Assembly: GCA_045403155.1 (NCBI GenBank)
Contig: JAXIPB010000071.1
Location: 1 to 64,000 of the forward strand
Reading direction: 5' to 3'
From: JAXIPB01 sp045403155
Lineage (GTDB): Bacteria > Actinomycetota > Actinomycetes > Mycobacteriales > Micromonosporaceae
DNA: 64,000 nt
Shown here one piece after another: positions 43,211-51,027 of this stretch (the first letter of the stretch is position 1; each line of letters begins with the position of its first letter). Made by a program: the position numbers and the translations under genes. The notes under the pieces were generated by a model that ran no database searches, was not told the origin of the DNA, and worked only from the letters and a program-made list of their open reading frames with translations.

Positions 43211-43882
43211 GTGAGCGCACGGGCCGGTCGAGGTGGCGAGCCCGGCTGGCGGGAGCGTCCGACGCACGCCGGGTCAGTGGACCGCGGGCCGGCCGGTCCC
43301 GACGAGCTGCTGCGACAGGTCGCGCGCGGCGACGAGCGGGCGTTTGCGCAGCTATACGACGCGATCGCGCCGCGCGTCTACGGGCTCGCCCGGCGGGTCC
43401 TGCGTGATCCGGCCCAGGCGGAGGAGGTCGCGCAGGAGGCGCTGGTCGAGGTCTGGCGCACGGCGGCTCGATTCGACGCCGCTAAGGGCTCGGCGACCTC
43501 GTGGGTCTTGACGATCACGCACCGGCGCGCCGTCGACCGGGTGCGCGCGGCCCAGGCCGGTGCCGATCGGGAGCGGCGGGTCGCTGCGGCCAGCGTCGAC
43601 ACGCCGTACGACGACGTGGTCGAGGAGGTCACCACGAGCCTTGAGCAGCAGCAGGTTCGCCGGTGTCTCAAGGGTCTAACCGACCTGCAGCGGGAGGCGA
43701 TCACACTCGCGTACTACGACGGGTTCACGTATCGCGAGGTGGCCGAGAAGCTCGACACCGCGCTGCCAACGATCAAGACGAGAATGCGGGACGGGTTGAT
43801 CCGGTTGCGCGACTGCCTCGGAGTCGAGGTCGGTGTCGGCGACAGCCCGGGCAATCCCCACAGCGGAACGGCGAGGAGGTGA
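43211..43882 (+). CDS. sigK: ECF sigma factor SigK
   Basis: A 223-aa group 4 sigma factor. Region 2 has FAQLYDAIAPRVYGLARRVL and AEEVAQEALVEVWRTAARFD, and region 4 has LTDLQREAITLAYYDGFTYR and LDTALPTIKTRMRDGLIRL. The SigK assignment (ECF19-type) comes from the overall sequence and from the RskA-like anti-sigma gene 8 bases after it. GTG 43211 follows GAGGGGAGCG. The promoter ahead of it suggests autoregulation. Confidence 0.88.
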   Translation: MSARAGRGGEPGWRERPTHAGSVDRGPAGPDELLRQVARGDERAFAQLYDAIAPRVYGLARRVLRDPAQAEEVAQEALVEVWRTAARFDAAKGSATSWVLTITHRRAVDRVRAAQAGADRERRVAAASVDTPYDDVVEEVTTSLEQQQVRRCLKGLTDLQREAITLAYYDGFTYREVAEKLDTALPTIKTRMRDGLIRLRDCLGVEVGVGDSPGNPHSGTARR

Positions 43883-43889
43883 GCGTGGC

Positions 43890-44636
43890 ATGAGTCAGCC
43901 GACTGAGATCCACACACTGGCCGGCGCGTACGCGTTGGATGCGCTCACCGAGATCGAGCGGGCGAGGTTCGCGCGGCACATCGCCGAATGCGAGGCCTGC
44001 GCGGCCGAGGTCGCCGAACTGAACGAGACCGCGTCGCGGCTCAGCGCCGCGGCGTGGGAGGTACCGCCGGCCCGACTTCGCGACGCCGTACTGCAATCGG
44101 TATCGCAGACCCGCCAGGTCACCGCCGGCAAGGCCGACCGGGCGTTGCACGGCGACGTCATGAGGTGGCGTCGCCGGACGGCGGCCGCCGTGGCGGCCGG
44201 AGTTGTCGCGCTCGGTGGCATGGCCACGGTCTGGGTCGTCCAGGAGGGCCGCGTCGGGGATGCGCGGCAGCAGGCGCAGCAACTCGCGTCGGACCAGGCC
44301 AGGCTCAACGCCGTGCTCGCGGCCGGAGACGCGCGCCTCCGCACCGCGAACGTGCCGGGGGGCGGCAGGGTAACGGTGGCGATGTCACCGAGCCTTGACG
44401 ATGGCGTGGTGCTGATCTCGGATCTGCCGGCACCGCCGGAGGGAAAGGCGTATCAGCTCTGGCTCATCGAGGGCACGTCGACGACGTCGGTCGGCGTCAT
44501 GGCGGCCGGGCAGCGATCCGGCGCGGCGCTGCTCGAATCCCTGGGCAGCGCGGACACATTCGGCGTGACCGTCGAGCCGGTGGGCGGTTCGCCGCGGCCG
44601 ACGTCTCCGCCTGTCGCCGGCGTACCCCTCGCCTGA
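43890..44636 (+). CDS. rskA: Anti-sigma-K factor RskA
   Basis: A 248-aa membrane anti-sigma factor. The N-terminal zinc-type motif HIAECEAC (His30, Cys34, Cys37) binds SigK, one TM helix (AAVAAGVVALGGMATVWVV) follows, and the extracytoplasmic RskA domain includes LPAPPEGKAYQLWLIEG and a typical TFGVTVEPVGGSPRPTSPP. ATG 43890 has GGAGG ten bases upstream. Regulated proteolysis of RskA is expected to release SigK. Confidence 0.92.
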   Translation: MSQPTEIHTLAGAYALDALTEIERARFARHIAECEACAAEVAELNETASRLSAAAWEVPPARLRDAVLQSVSQTRQVTAGKADRALHGDVMRWRRRTAAAVAAGVVALGGMATVWVVQEGRVGDARQQAQQLASDQARLNAVLAAGDARLRTANVPGGGRVTVAMSPSLDDGVVLISDLPAPPEGKAYQLWLIEGTSTTSVGVMAAGQRSGAALLESLGSADTFGVTVEPVGGSPRPTSPPVAGVPLA

Positions 44637-44668
44637 CCGCATCGACTGACCGCGTCGACTGACCGAGC

Positions 44669-44695
44669 CCATCCGCCGTCGGATCCGCTCCGAAC
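44669..44695 (+). promoter_or_regulatory. Second SigK-type promoter, before the DUF4383 gene
   Basis: CCATCC (44669-44674), 15 bases, CCGAAC (44690-44695). It has the same -35, the same spacer and five of six -10 bases as the sigK promoter, which marks the DUF4383 gene as a likely SigK target. Confidence 0.65.
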
Positions 44696-44744
44696 CCCTG
44701 TCAGACCGCCGGGTCGCGACGGTCCGTCAGGTAGGAGGGTCGTA

Positions 44745-45173
44745 ATGGCTACAAGGGACATGGCCGGTGTGCGCACGACCGGCCGGCTCAACTCACTCGT
44801 CGCTGGGGCCGTCGGGGCGGTGTTCATCGTGGTTGGCCTGCTCGGCTTCACCGTCTCCGGGGACCACTCCCTAGCCGGCCACACCGGCGGAGAACTGCTG
44901 GGGCTGTTCCAGGTCAACACGCTGCACAACATCGTGCACCTCGCCGTCGGCGCGGCGATGGTCGCCGCTGCGATCGCCGGCACCCGCGCGGCCAAGGCTG
45001 CGAACACGCTCATCGGCGTGGTCTACGTTGCCCTCGGCCTGCTTGGCCTCTTCATCACCGGCGACAACCCGGTCAACATCATCGCGCTGAATGGCGCCGA
45101 CAACGGCCTGCACCTGGTCATCGGGGCGGTCCTCGTGGCCGTCGGCGTCGGCGCCGACAAGGCAAGGGCCTAG
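44745..45173 (+). CDS. DUF4383 membrane protein, likely SigK target
   Basis: A 142-aa protein with four TM helices: LVAGAVGAVFIVVGLLGF, NIVHLAVGAAMVAAAIAG, LIGVVYVALGLLGLF and LHLVIGAVLVAVGVG. The paired NTLHNIVHLAVG and NGLHLVIGA motifs with conserved His are typical of DUF4383. Function unknown. AGGAGG precedes ATG 44745. It sits just after rskA behind its own SigK-type promoter. Confidence 0.85.
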   Translation: MATRDMAGVRTTGRLNSLVAGAVGAVFIVVGLLGFTVSGDHSLAGHTGGELLGLFQVNTLHNIVHLAVGAAMVAAAIAGTRAAKAANTLIGVVYVALGLLGLFITGDNPVNIIALNGADNGLHLVIGAVLVAVGVGADKARA

Positions 45174-45177
45174 TCCT

Positions 45178-45260
45178 CCAAGATCGCCGCAACTGTACGA
45201 CAGTCGCCCGCTTCGACCGCATCCGACTGGGCAACTGTCAAACACTTGCGGCGATCTTGG
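45178..45260. repeat. 83-bp dispersed repeat, copy H (bidirectional terminator candidate)
   Basis: Nineteen-base arms at 45178-45196 and 45242-45260 (CCAAGATCGCCGCAA and its complement) pair with one mismatch. The repeat fills the gap between the convergent DUF4383 and MerR genes: it begins 4 bases after one stop and ends on the base before the other. It is the same length as, and aligns without gaps to, the repeat inside mqnP. Confidence 0.9.
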
Positions 45261-45905
45261 TCATGCCAGACCGCCGGCGTCCACCAGCCGGCGCGCGGAG
45301 GCGTCCTGCTGGGCCAGACGGCGCAGCGCGTTGAGCACCGCCTCGCCCAGGATCGTGCCGGTCACAACGCCCTCGACCATGCGCCCCGGCTCGCCGCGGG
45401 CGATGACCGTGTCGACCTCTCGGGCGGCGACGAGCTCCGCGGCGTCGGCGTAGGTCTCGAGGCAGTCGAGAAGGTCGTCCTGGCCGAGGGCGCGGAAGGC
45501 GGCCACCGCGTCGGCGGCGTGGTCGAAGTCGGGACAGTCCTCATCCGTGTACCAGCCGCGTCGCCGTACCAAGGCCACCACCTCTTCCCGGGCCGCCTTC
45601 CACAAGGGATCCTCCGCGTCGCGCCGTCGTGGCCGGGTCAGCGAGCTGTGCGCCACGCCGAGCAGGAAGTGCGGTGGTAGTTCCGGGCTGTCGACCGCCT
45701 CCAGCACATCGCGGGCGGCCGCGATCGAAAGGCCACCAACATCGATCAACGCGCGGATCAGGCGCAGGCGGAACAGGTGGCCGTCGCCGTACTCCGCTTG
45801 GTTGCGGCCCGTCGCCGCACCGGCCGGAAGGAGGCCCTCGCGCAGGTAGAACTTGATCGACGGGATGCTCGTCCCGCTGCGCCGGCTCAGTTCGGCGATC
45901 CTCAC
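45261..45905 (-). CDS. MerR-family regulator
   Basis: A 214-aa regulator. The N-terminal MerR winged helix reads MRIAELSRRSGTSIPSIKFY, LREGLLPAG and the wing YGDGHLFRLRLIRAL. The C-terminal helical domain lacks an obvious metal-cysteine site, so the effector is probably organic. It is divergent from the DUF4188 gene, and two copies of a 15-bp dyad lie in the shared promoter region. Confidence 0.88.
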   Translation of the reverse strand: MRIAELSRRSGTSIPSIKFYLREGLLPAGAATGRNQAEYGDGHLFRLRLIRALIDVGGLSIAAARDVLEAVDSPELPPHFLLGVAHSSLTRPRRRDAEDPLWKAAREEVVALVRRRGWYTDEDCPDFDHAADAVAAFRALGQDDLLDCLETYADAAELVAAREVDTVIARGEPGRMVEGVVTGTILGEAVLNALRRLAQQDASARRLVDAGGLA

Positions 45906-45937
45906 GTCAACCCCTTGCGTTCCCAGGTCCAGAAGTG

Positions 45938-45975
45938 GATAGTAGCACTATCGGCTAATGGATAGCGCTACTATC
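45938..45975. promoter_or_regulatory. Tandem MerR-type operators
   Basis: GATAGTAGCACTATC (45938-45952) and GATAGCGCTACTATC (45961-45975) are each dyads, and the pair is itself an inverted repeat with one mismatch. They are 23 bases apart, between the divergent MerR and DUF4188 genes and next to the DUF4188 ribosome-binding site. Confidence 0.8.
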
Positions 45976-45993
45976 CGCTACAAGGAGTTCGCG

Positions 45994-46551
45994 ATGGCCA
46001 AGGTGACACCAGCCCGGATGAGCGCCGAGATCGGCGGCGACTTCGTGGTTTTCCTGATCGGCATGCGGATCAACAAGCCGTGGAAGCTGCACAAGTGGTT
46101 CCCGGTCGCGCGGGCGATGGGCCCCATGCTGCGGGTCCTGTCGCAGCACAAGGACCTCGGCCTGCTGGGCTTCACGTCGTGGTACGGCGTCAACGGACCG
46201 CTGCTCGTGCAGTACTGGCGCAGCTTCGAAGACCTCGAGCGCTTCGCTCGGGACGCGTCGCTGCCGCACCACGCGGCCTGGCGCCGGTTCAACCGCCGCG
46301 TGGGGACCGACGGCGACGTCGGGATATGGCACGAGACGTACGCCGTGCGCTCCGGCCAGCACGAGAGCGTCTATGTGAACATGCCGCTCCTCGGGCTCGC
46401 GGCGGCCGGTGCCCAGGTCCCGGTGGCAGCTCGCGGCGACAGCGCGCGTGAACGACTGCGCACGATGTTCGGCTCGCAAGCATCGCCGCTGCGGATGATG
46501 TTCGGCTCGCAAGCATCGCCGAATTCGCCACCACGTACCCTCGACTCGTGA
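45994..46551 (+). CDS. DUF4188 (phenylacetaldoxime-dehydratase-like) protein
   Basis: A 185-aa protein. GDFVVFLIGMRINKPWKLHKW, GPLLVQYWRSFEDLERFARD, WRRFNRR and GIWHETY are typical of DUF4188, a heme-dehydratase-like fold of unsettled function. ATG 45994 has AAGGAG six bases upstream. The last 30 or so residues come from a duplicated 25-base repeat (MFGSQASP twice) and are not part of the family. It overlaps mqnC by 4 bases. Confidence 0.8.
   Translation: MAKVTPARMSAEIGGDFVVFLIGMRINKPWKLHKWFPVARAMGPMLRVLSQHKDLGLLGFTSWYGVNGPLLVQYWRSFEDLERFARDASLPHHAAWRRFNRRVGTDGDVGIWHETYAVRSGQHESVYVNMPLLGLAAAGAQVPVAARGDSARERLRTMFGSQASPLRMMFGSQASPNSPPRTLDS
46464..46521 (+). repeat. 25-bp direct repeat at the end of the DUF4188 gene
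   Basis: GATGTTCGGCTCGCAAGCAT plus CGCCG occurs at 46464-46488 and again, identically, at 46497-46521. The 33-base period keeps frame and gives two copies of MFGSQASP at the C-terminus. Confidence 0.92.
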
Positions 46552-47729
46552 CACCTGATATCGACGGCATTCTGCAGCGCGCGGCGGACGGTGGCCGGAT
46601 CTCGGCCGAGGAGGCCCTGCTGCTCTACACCGACGCCCCGCTGCACCCTCTGGGTGAGGCCGCCGATGCGGTCCGCCGCCGGCGTTACCCGGACGGCATA
46701 GTCACCTACCTGATCGACCGGAACGTCAATTACACAAACGTCTGCGTGACGGCGTGCAAGTTCTGTGCCTTCTACCGAGCGCCGAAGCACGAGGAGGGCT
46801 GGTCGCACTCTACTGAGGAGATCCTGCGTCGCTGCGGCGAGGCGGTGGAACTGGGCGCGACCCAGGTCATGCTCCAGGGCGGCCACCATCCCGAGTACGG
46901 GGTGGAGTACTACGAGAACCTCTTCGCTGCGGTCAAGGCGGCGTATCCGGAGTTGGTGATCCACTCCATTGGCCCGAGCGAGATCCTTCACATGTCGAAG
47001 GTGTCCGGCGTACCCGTCGACGAGGCGCTTCGCCGCATCAAGGCGGCCGGCCTCGACTCCATTGCCGGAGCGGGAGCCGAGATGCTCCCCGATCGGCCAC
47101 GGCAGGCGATCGCCCCGCTGAAGGAGTCCGGCGCGCGCTGGCTCGACGTCATGGAGACGGCGCACGGCCTCGGCATCGAGTCGACCGCGACCATGATGAT
47201 GGGCACCGGGGAGACCAACGCGGAGCGCATCGAGCACCTGCGGATGATTCGCGATGTCCAGGATCGGACCGGCGGGTTCCGCGCCTTTATCCCTTGGACA
47301 TACCAGCCCGAGAACAACCACTTGAAGGGGCGCACGCAGGCGACCTCGCTGGAATACCTGCGGCTGATAGCGGTGGCCCGCCTCTTCTTCGACAACGTCG
47401 CGCACCTTCAGTCGTCCTGGCTCACCACGGGCAAAGACGTCGGACAGCTGTCGCTGCACATGGGCGTTGACGACCTCGGTTCGATCATGCTCGAGGAGAA
47501 CGTGATCTCATCGGCCGGCGCGCGTCATCGCTCGAACCTGCACGACCTGGTCTGGCTCATCCGGTCCGCGGGTCGGATACCGGCGCAGCGCGACACCCTC
47601 TACCGCCATCTGCGGGTGCATCGGACGCCCGCAGACGACCCGACCGACGATCGGGTGCAATCGCACTTTTCGTCCATCGCGATCCCCGGCGGAGGTACGG
47701 GGCGTTCGCTGCCCCTGGTGGATGCGTGA
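46548..47729 (+). CDS. mqnC: Cyclic dehypoxanthinylfutalosine synthase MqnC
   Basis: A radical SAM enzyme that cyclises dehypoxanthinyl futalosine. The 393-aa protein has CVTACKFC (Cys 66, 70 and 73) after DRNVNYTNVC, LQGGHHPEYGVEYYENLF, AGAGAEMLPDRPR and FIPWTYQPENNHL. These segments match MqnC and not MqnE. GTG 46548 overlaps the DUF4188 stop, and GTGA overlap joins it to menG. Confidence 0.95.
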   Translation: MTPDIDGILQRAADGGRISAEEALLLYTDAPLHPLGEAADAVRRRRYPDGIVTYLIDRNVNYTNVCVTACKFCAFYRAPKHEEGWSHSTEEILRRCGEAVELGATQVMLQGGHHPEYGVEYYENLFAAVKAAYPELVIHSIGPSEILHMSKVSGVPVDEALRRIKAAGLDSIAGAGAEMLPDRPRQAIAPLKESGARWLDVMETAHGLGIESTATMMMGTGETNAERIEHLRMIRDVQDRTGGFRAFIPWTYQPENNHLKGRTQATSLEYLRLIAVARLFFDNVAHLQSSWLTTGKDVGQLSLHMGVDDLGSIMLEENVISSAGARHRSNLHDLVWLIRSAGRIPAQRDTLYRHLRVHRTPADDPTDDRVQSHFSSIAIPGGGTGRSLPLVDA

Positions 47730-48415
47730 GCCGTTCGTCGATGGAGAAGGAGCCGCGTGAGATCGCCGCGATGTTCGATGGCGTCGCCGCCCGATATGAC
47801 CGTACGAACACGATCCTCTCCTTCGGCCGCGATCGATCCTGGCGGCGCGCCACCCGTACCGCCTTAGATCTTCACCCGGGTGAGCGCTGCCTTGACCTCG
47901 CGGCCGGCACGGGAGTGTCCACAGCGGAGCTTGCGCGGTCGGGCGCCCAGGTCATCGGCGTTGACCTGTCCCTCGGCATGCTGAGGGTCGGGCACCGCGC
48001 ACGGCCGTCGGTTCCACTGCTCGCCGGCGACGCGCTGGCCCTGCCGTTCGGCGACGCGTCGTTTGACGCGGTGACGATCTCATTCGGGCTGCGCAACGTC
48101 GTGGACACCGCGGCGGCTCTCGCGGAGATGGCGCGGGTGACCCGGCCGGGCGGCCGCCTCGTGGTGTGCGAGTTCAGCGCACCCGTCAACGCCGCGTTCC
48201 GGCGCGCGTACCTCGGTTACCTCATGCGGGCCCTCCCGGCTGTAGCCCGTCGAGTCGCGACGAATCCCGACGCCTACGTGTACCTTGCAGAGTCGATTCG
48301 AGCCTGGCCTGACCAGGCGGGGCTCGCCAGGGCGTTGACGGCGTCGGGTTGGCGTGGGGTCATCTGGCAGAACCTCACCGGCGGCATCGTTGCTCTGCAC
48401 CGCGCCACCCGATGA
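47726..48415 (+). CDS. menG: Demethylmenaquinone methyltransferase
   Basis: A 229-aa class I SAM methyltransferase for the last ring methylation of menaquinone. MFDGVAARYDRTN is the family opening, LDLAAGTGVSTAELAR binds SAM, and SFGLRNVVDTAAALAEMARV and RPGGRLVVCEFSAP follow. GTG 47726. It is placed directly behind mqnC, consistent with a shared pathway. Confidence 0.93.
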   Translation: MSRSSMEKEPREIAAMFDGVAARYDRTNTILSFGRDRSWRRATRTALDLHPGERCLDLAAGTGVSTAELARSGAQVIGVDLSLGMLRVGHRARPSVPLLAGDALALPFGDASFDAVTISFGLRNVVDTAAALAEMARVTRPGGRLVVCEFSAPVNAAFRRAYLGYLMRALPAVARRVATNPDAYVYLAESIRAWPDQAGLARALTASGWRGVIWQNLTGGIVALHRATR

Positions 48416-48463
48416 CGGCTGCCATAGCCCGGATGCCTGTGGACAACCCAGTGTCAACGCGGG

Positions 48464-49424
48464 GTGCGTGCTGTGGACACGCCGAGCGCGATCACGCACG
48501 ACGATGTCAGGCTCCCCGTCGTGCAGGAACGGATAGAGCTTTTACGTAGACGGCAGATGGGCCTGTTTACCCGCGACCAGGCGGCGCGATCCGGATTCTC
48601 GCGCGACCAGATCCGCCGACGGCTCGCGAATGGATCGTTGCAACGGGTCCGGGGCGACGTATTTGCGGCCAATGGACTTCGCCTCACACCGGCCGTACAT
48701 GACCGCGCCGCGCAGCTCGCCGTGCCCGGCAGCGTGCTCGCGGCCGCGTCGGCAGCCCGATGCTGGGATGTCGACGTGCCAGACCACGGCATCTACCTCG
48801 CGGTGCCGAAGCGTACATTCGTCAAGCTCGCCGGCATCAGGGTGCTGGTTGGCGGCCTTGGACCTCGTGATGTGAACGTATTCGAGGGCGGACAGTTGGT
48901 CACCCGCCGCGACCGCACGATATTCGACTGCATGCGCACGCTTGCCGACTCCGCCGCGCTGGATCTTGCCGACAGGGGCCTTTCAGATGGGCTGGGCCAC
49001 GCTGGACGAACTGGCGGCCCACGCCCGAACCTTCGCCGGACGCCACGGCGCCCGCCGGATGGCGCGCCTGATCCGCAGGCTCTCGTCCGGGGCGCGGTTT
49101 GAGGCCGAGAGGGTCGCGATCCGGCTTCTGTGGGCAGCCGGGATTCGTGGCTGGAGCGTCAACTCGCCGATATGCGACGCGCTCGGTCTGATCGGCGTGG
49201 GCGACATCGTCTTCGAGGCACTGCGGCTGGTGGTGGAGATCGACGGCTGGGCGTTTCACATCACACCGGACCGCTTTCAGCGGGACCGAGATCGCCAGAA
49301 TCGGTTGGTGGCCGCGGGCTGGACCGTACTGCGCTTCACCTGGCGTGATCTCACCGAGCGGCCGGAGTATGTGATCGCCACAATTCGGGCAATGCTGGTC
49401 CGGCTCGACGCCGCGGCCTCGTGA
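48464..49424 (+). pseudogene. Frameshifted AbiEi-like/DUF559 protein
   Basis: Frame 1 encodes an N-terminal AbiEi-like HTH region (MGLFTRDQAARSGFSRDQIR, LANGSLQRVRGDVFAA) up to ALDLADRGL. The next frame continues with QMGWATLDELAAHARTF and a DUF559-type nuclease fold (LVVEIDGWAFHITPDRFQRD, TVLRFTWRDL). Removing one T from TTT at 48981-48983 joins them into a single protein of about 320 aa. This is a real frameshift or a sequencing error. Intact relatives are common singletons in actinobacteria. The stop overlaps the head of the next repeat. Confidence 0.8.
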
Positions 49425-49495
49425 AGATCCCTGTTTTGGTGGCGAAAGTCAGGTCAGCCATCGCGTTCGCCACCAAAACTCCGATCATGCTTGGG
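49424..49495 (+). repeat. Dispersed repeat of a third type, copy J
   Basis: The head is AAGATCCCTG, then perfect 14-bp arms GTTTTGGTGGCGAA (49433-49446) and TTCGCCACCAAAAC (49466-49479), then CCGATCATGCTTGG. The head and the GATCATG tail resemble the other repeats while the stem is different. It could end transcription from the broken gene upstream. Confidence 0.7.
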
Positions 49496-49599
49496 CACCG
49501 CGTGCAGCCGGGGGATCCCGGGCGCGCTCGTTGAGGAGGTTAGGACCCCCTAAGAATGGTGGGTGGCGCAAACGGTTCTAGACTGCCACCCGATGCGCT

Positions 49600-49615
49600 T
49601 GTGAAGAGTTTCACG
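49600..49615. promoter_or_regulatory. Rex-like redox operator before menJ-nuo
   Basis: TGTGAA GAGT TTCACG matches the Streptomyces Rex operator TGTGAACNNNTTCACA at 11 of the 12 half-site bases. It is 29 bases upstream of the menJ start. Rex senses NADH/NAD+ and is known to control nuo in Streptomyces. A lone half-site TGTGAAC also occurs at 50980-50986 ahead of nuoA. Confidence 0.65.
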
Positions 49616-49644
49616 AGCGTTTAGGGGAGCCGAAGGGGTGCCTC

Positions 49645-50922
49645 ATGGGCCGCGCGAGCACCGACACTGACGCCGATGTCATCGTCGTCGGCGGCGGCCC
49701 CGGCGGCTCCGCGACCGCCTTCCACCTGGCTCGCCACGGAGTGCGCGTGCTCGTGCTGGAGAAGGCGGAGTTCCCCCGGGAGAAGGTCTGCGGCGACGGG
49801 CTCACGCCCCGAGCGGTGAAGCAGCTGATCGCCATGGGGGTCGACACCGAGGGCGAAGGCTGGGCCCGCAACCGGGGCCTGCGGGTCATCGGCGGCGGGA
49901 TTCGGCTCGAGCTCGACTGGCCTGACTTGTCGAGCTTTCCCAACTATGGACTCACGCGGACGAGGCTCGACTTCGACGAGTTACTGGCCCGGAAGGCCGC
50001 CGAGCGCGGCGCCGTCGTGCAGACCGGAACCACGGTCACCGGACCGGTGTACGACCCGACCGGCCGGGTTGTCGGCGTCGAGGCCACCGCCGGAGCGGAA
50101 CAGGGGACCAGGACCTACCGCGCGCCGCTCGTCGTCGCCGCGGACGGCGTCTCGGGCCGGTTCCCGCTCGCCATGGGGCTGACCAAGCGAACAGATCGCC
50201 CGATCGGGGTGGCCGTCCGCCGCTACTACAAGAGCCCGCGCCACGACGACGCGTACCTCGAGTCGTGGCTGGAACTGCGCGGCAAGGACGACACCGACAA
50301 GCTGTTGCCCGGCTACGGCTGGATCTTCGGCATGGGCGACGGGCGGGTCAACGTCGGCCTCGGCGTGCTGAACTCCTCGGTGGACTTCGGAAAGTCGAAC
50401 TATAAGACGATGCTGGTCGACTGGATGGGCGCCACCCCGGACGACTGGGGCATGAACGACGAGGCGAACGCGGACGGGCCAATCATGGGCGCGGCGCTAC
50501 CGATGGGGTTTAACCGGGTGCCGCATTACACCCGCGGCGTCATGCTCGTGGGCGACTCTGGGGGCATGGTCAATCCCTTCAACGGCGAGGGGATCGCGTA
50601 CGCGATGGAGTCGGGCGTTCTCGCTGCCGAGGTCGTCGTGCAGGCGCTGGCGGAGAAGGACCCCGCGCGTCGCGAACGCACGCTGCAGTATTACCCCGCG
50701 CAGCTGAAGGCCCAATACGGCGGGTATTACCGCCTCGGCGGATGGTTCGTAAAACTCATCGGCCGGCCTGAGATCATGCGTTTCGCGACCAAGCACGGCA
50801 TGCCCCACCCGACACTCATGCGGTTCGTGCTCAAGCTTCTCGCGAACCTCACCGACCAGCGGGGCGGTGACGCCATGGACCGAGTGATCAATGCGATGAC
50901 CAGAGTCGTACCGGCGGCCTGA
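49645..50922 (+). CDS. menJ: Geranylgeranyl-reductase-family menaquinone reductase
   Basis: A 425-aa FAD protein: DADVIVVGGGPGGSATAFHL (Rossmann), FPREKVCGDGLTPRAVKQL, GYGWIFGMGDGRVNVGLGVL and VGDSGGMVNPFNGEGIAYAM. This family reduces isoprenoid double bonds. Next to nuo in a menaquinone user it most likely saturates one unit of the menaquinone side chain, as MenJ does in mycobacteria. GGGGAGC precedes ATG 49645. The nuo operon follows after 105 bases. Confidence 0.85.
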   Translation: MGRASTDTDADVIVVGGGPGGSATAFHLARHGVRVLVLEKAEFPREKVCGDGLTPRAVKQLIAMGVDTEGEGWARNRGLRVIGGGIRLELDWPDLSSFPNYGLTRTRLDFDELLARKAAERGAVVQTGTTVTGPVYDPTGRVVGVEATAGAEQGTRTYRAPLVVAADGVSGRFPLAMGLTKRTDRPIGVAVRRYYKSPRHDDAYLESWLELRGKDDTDKLLPGYGWIFGMGDGRVNVGLGVLNSSVDFGKSNYKTMLVDWMGATPDDWGMNDEANADGPIMGAALPMGFNRVPHYTRGVMLVGDSGGMVNPFNGEGIAYAMESGVLAAEVVVQALAEKDPARRERTLQYYPAQLKAQYGGYYRLGGWFVKLIGRPEIMRFATKHGMPHPTLMRFVLKLLANLTDQRGGDAMDRVINAMTRVVPAA

Positions 50923-51027
50923 GGATGAGATCGCGAGCGCGGTACCCTCGGGCATCCGCGCCCGTACCGTAAGAAATAGTGTGAACCTGGCCCGAGATCG
51001 ATCGAAAGGATGAGGCAGGCAGAGATC

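Noticed and set aside
43211..45173. Mpt70/Mpt83-like SigK targets
   Set aside because: No fasciclin-type secreted protein is present; the neighbour is a four-helix DUF4383 protein.
48464..49424. An intact AbiE-type toxin-antitoxin system
   Set aside because: No AbiEii toxin gene is adjacent. The frameshifted gene looks like the common stand-alone AbiEi/DUF559 type.
8960..49495. CRISPR array
   Set aside because: The repeats are scattered one per gap over 40 kb, with no regular spacers and no cas genes.
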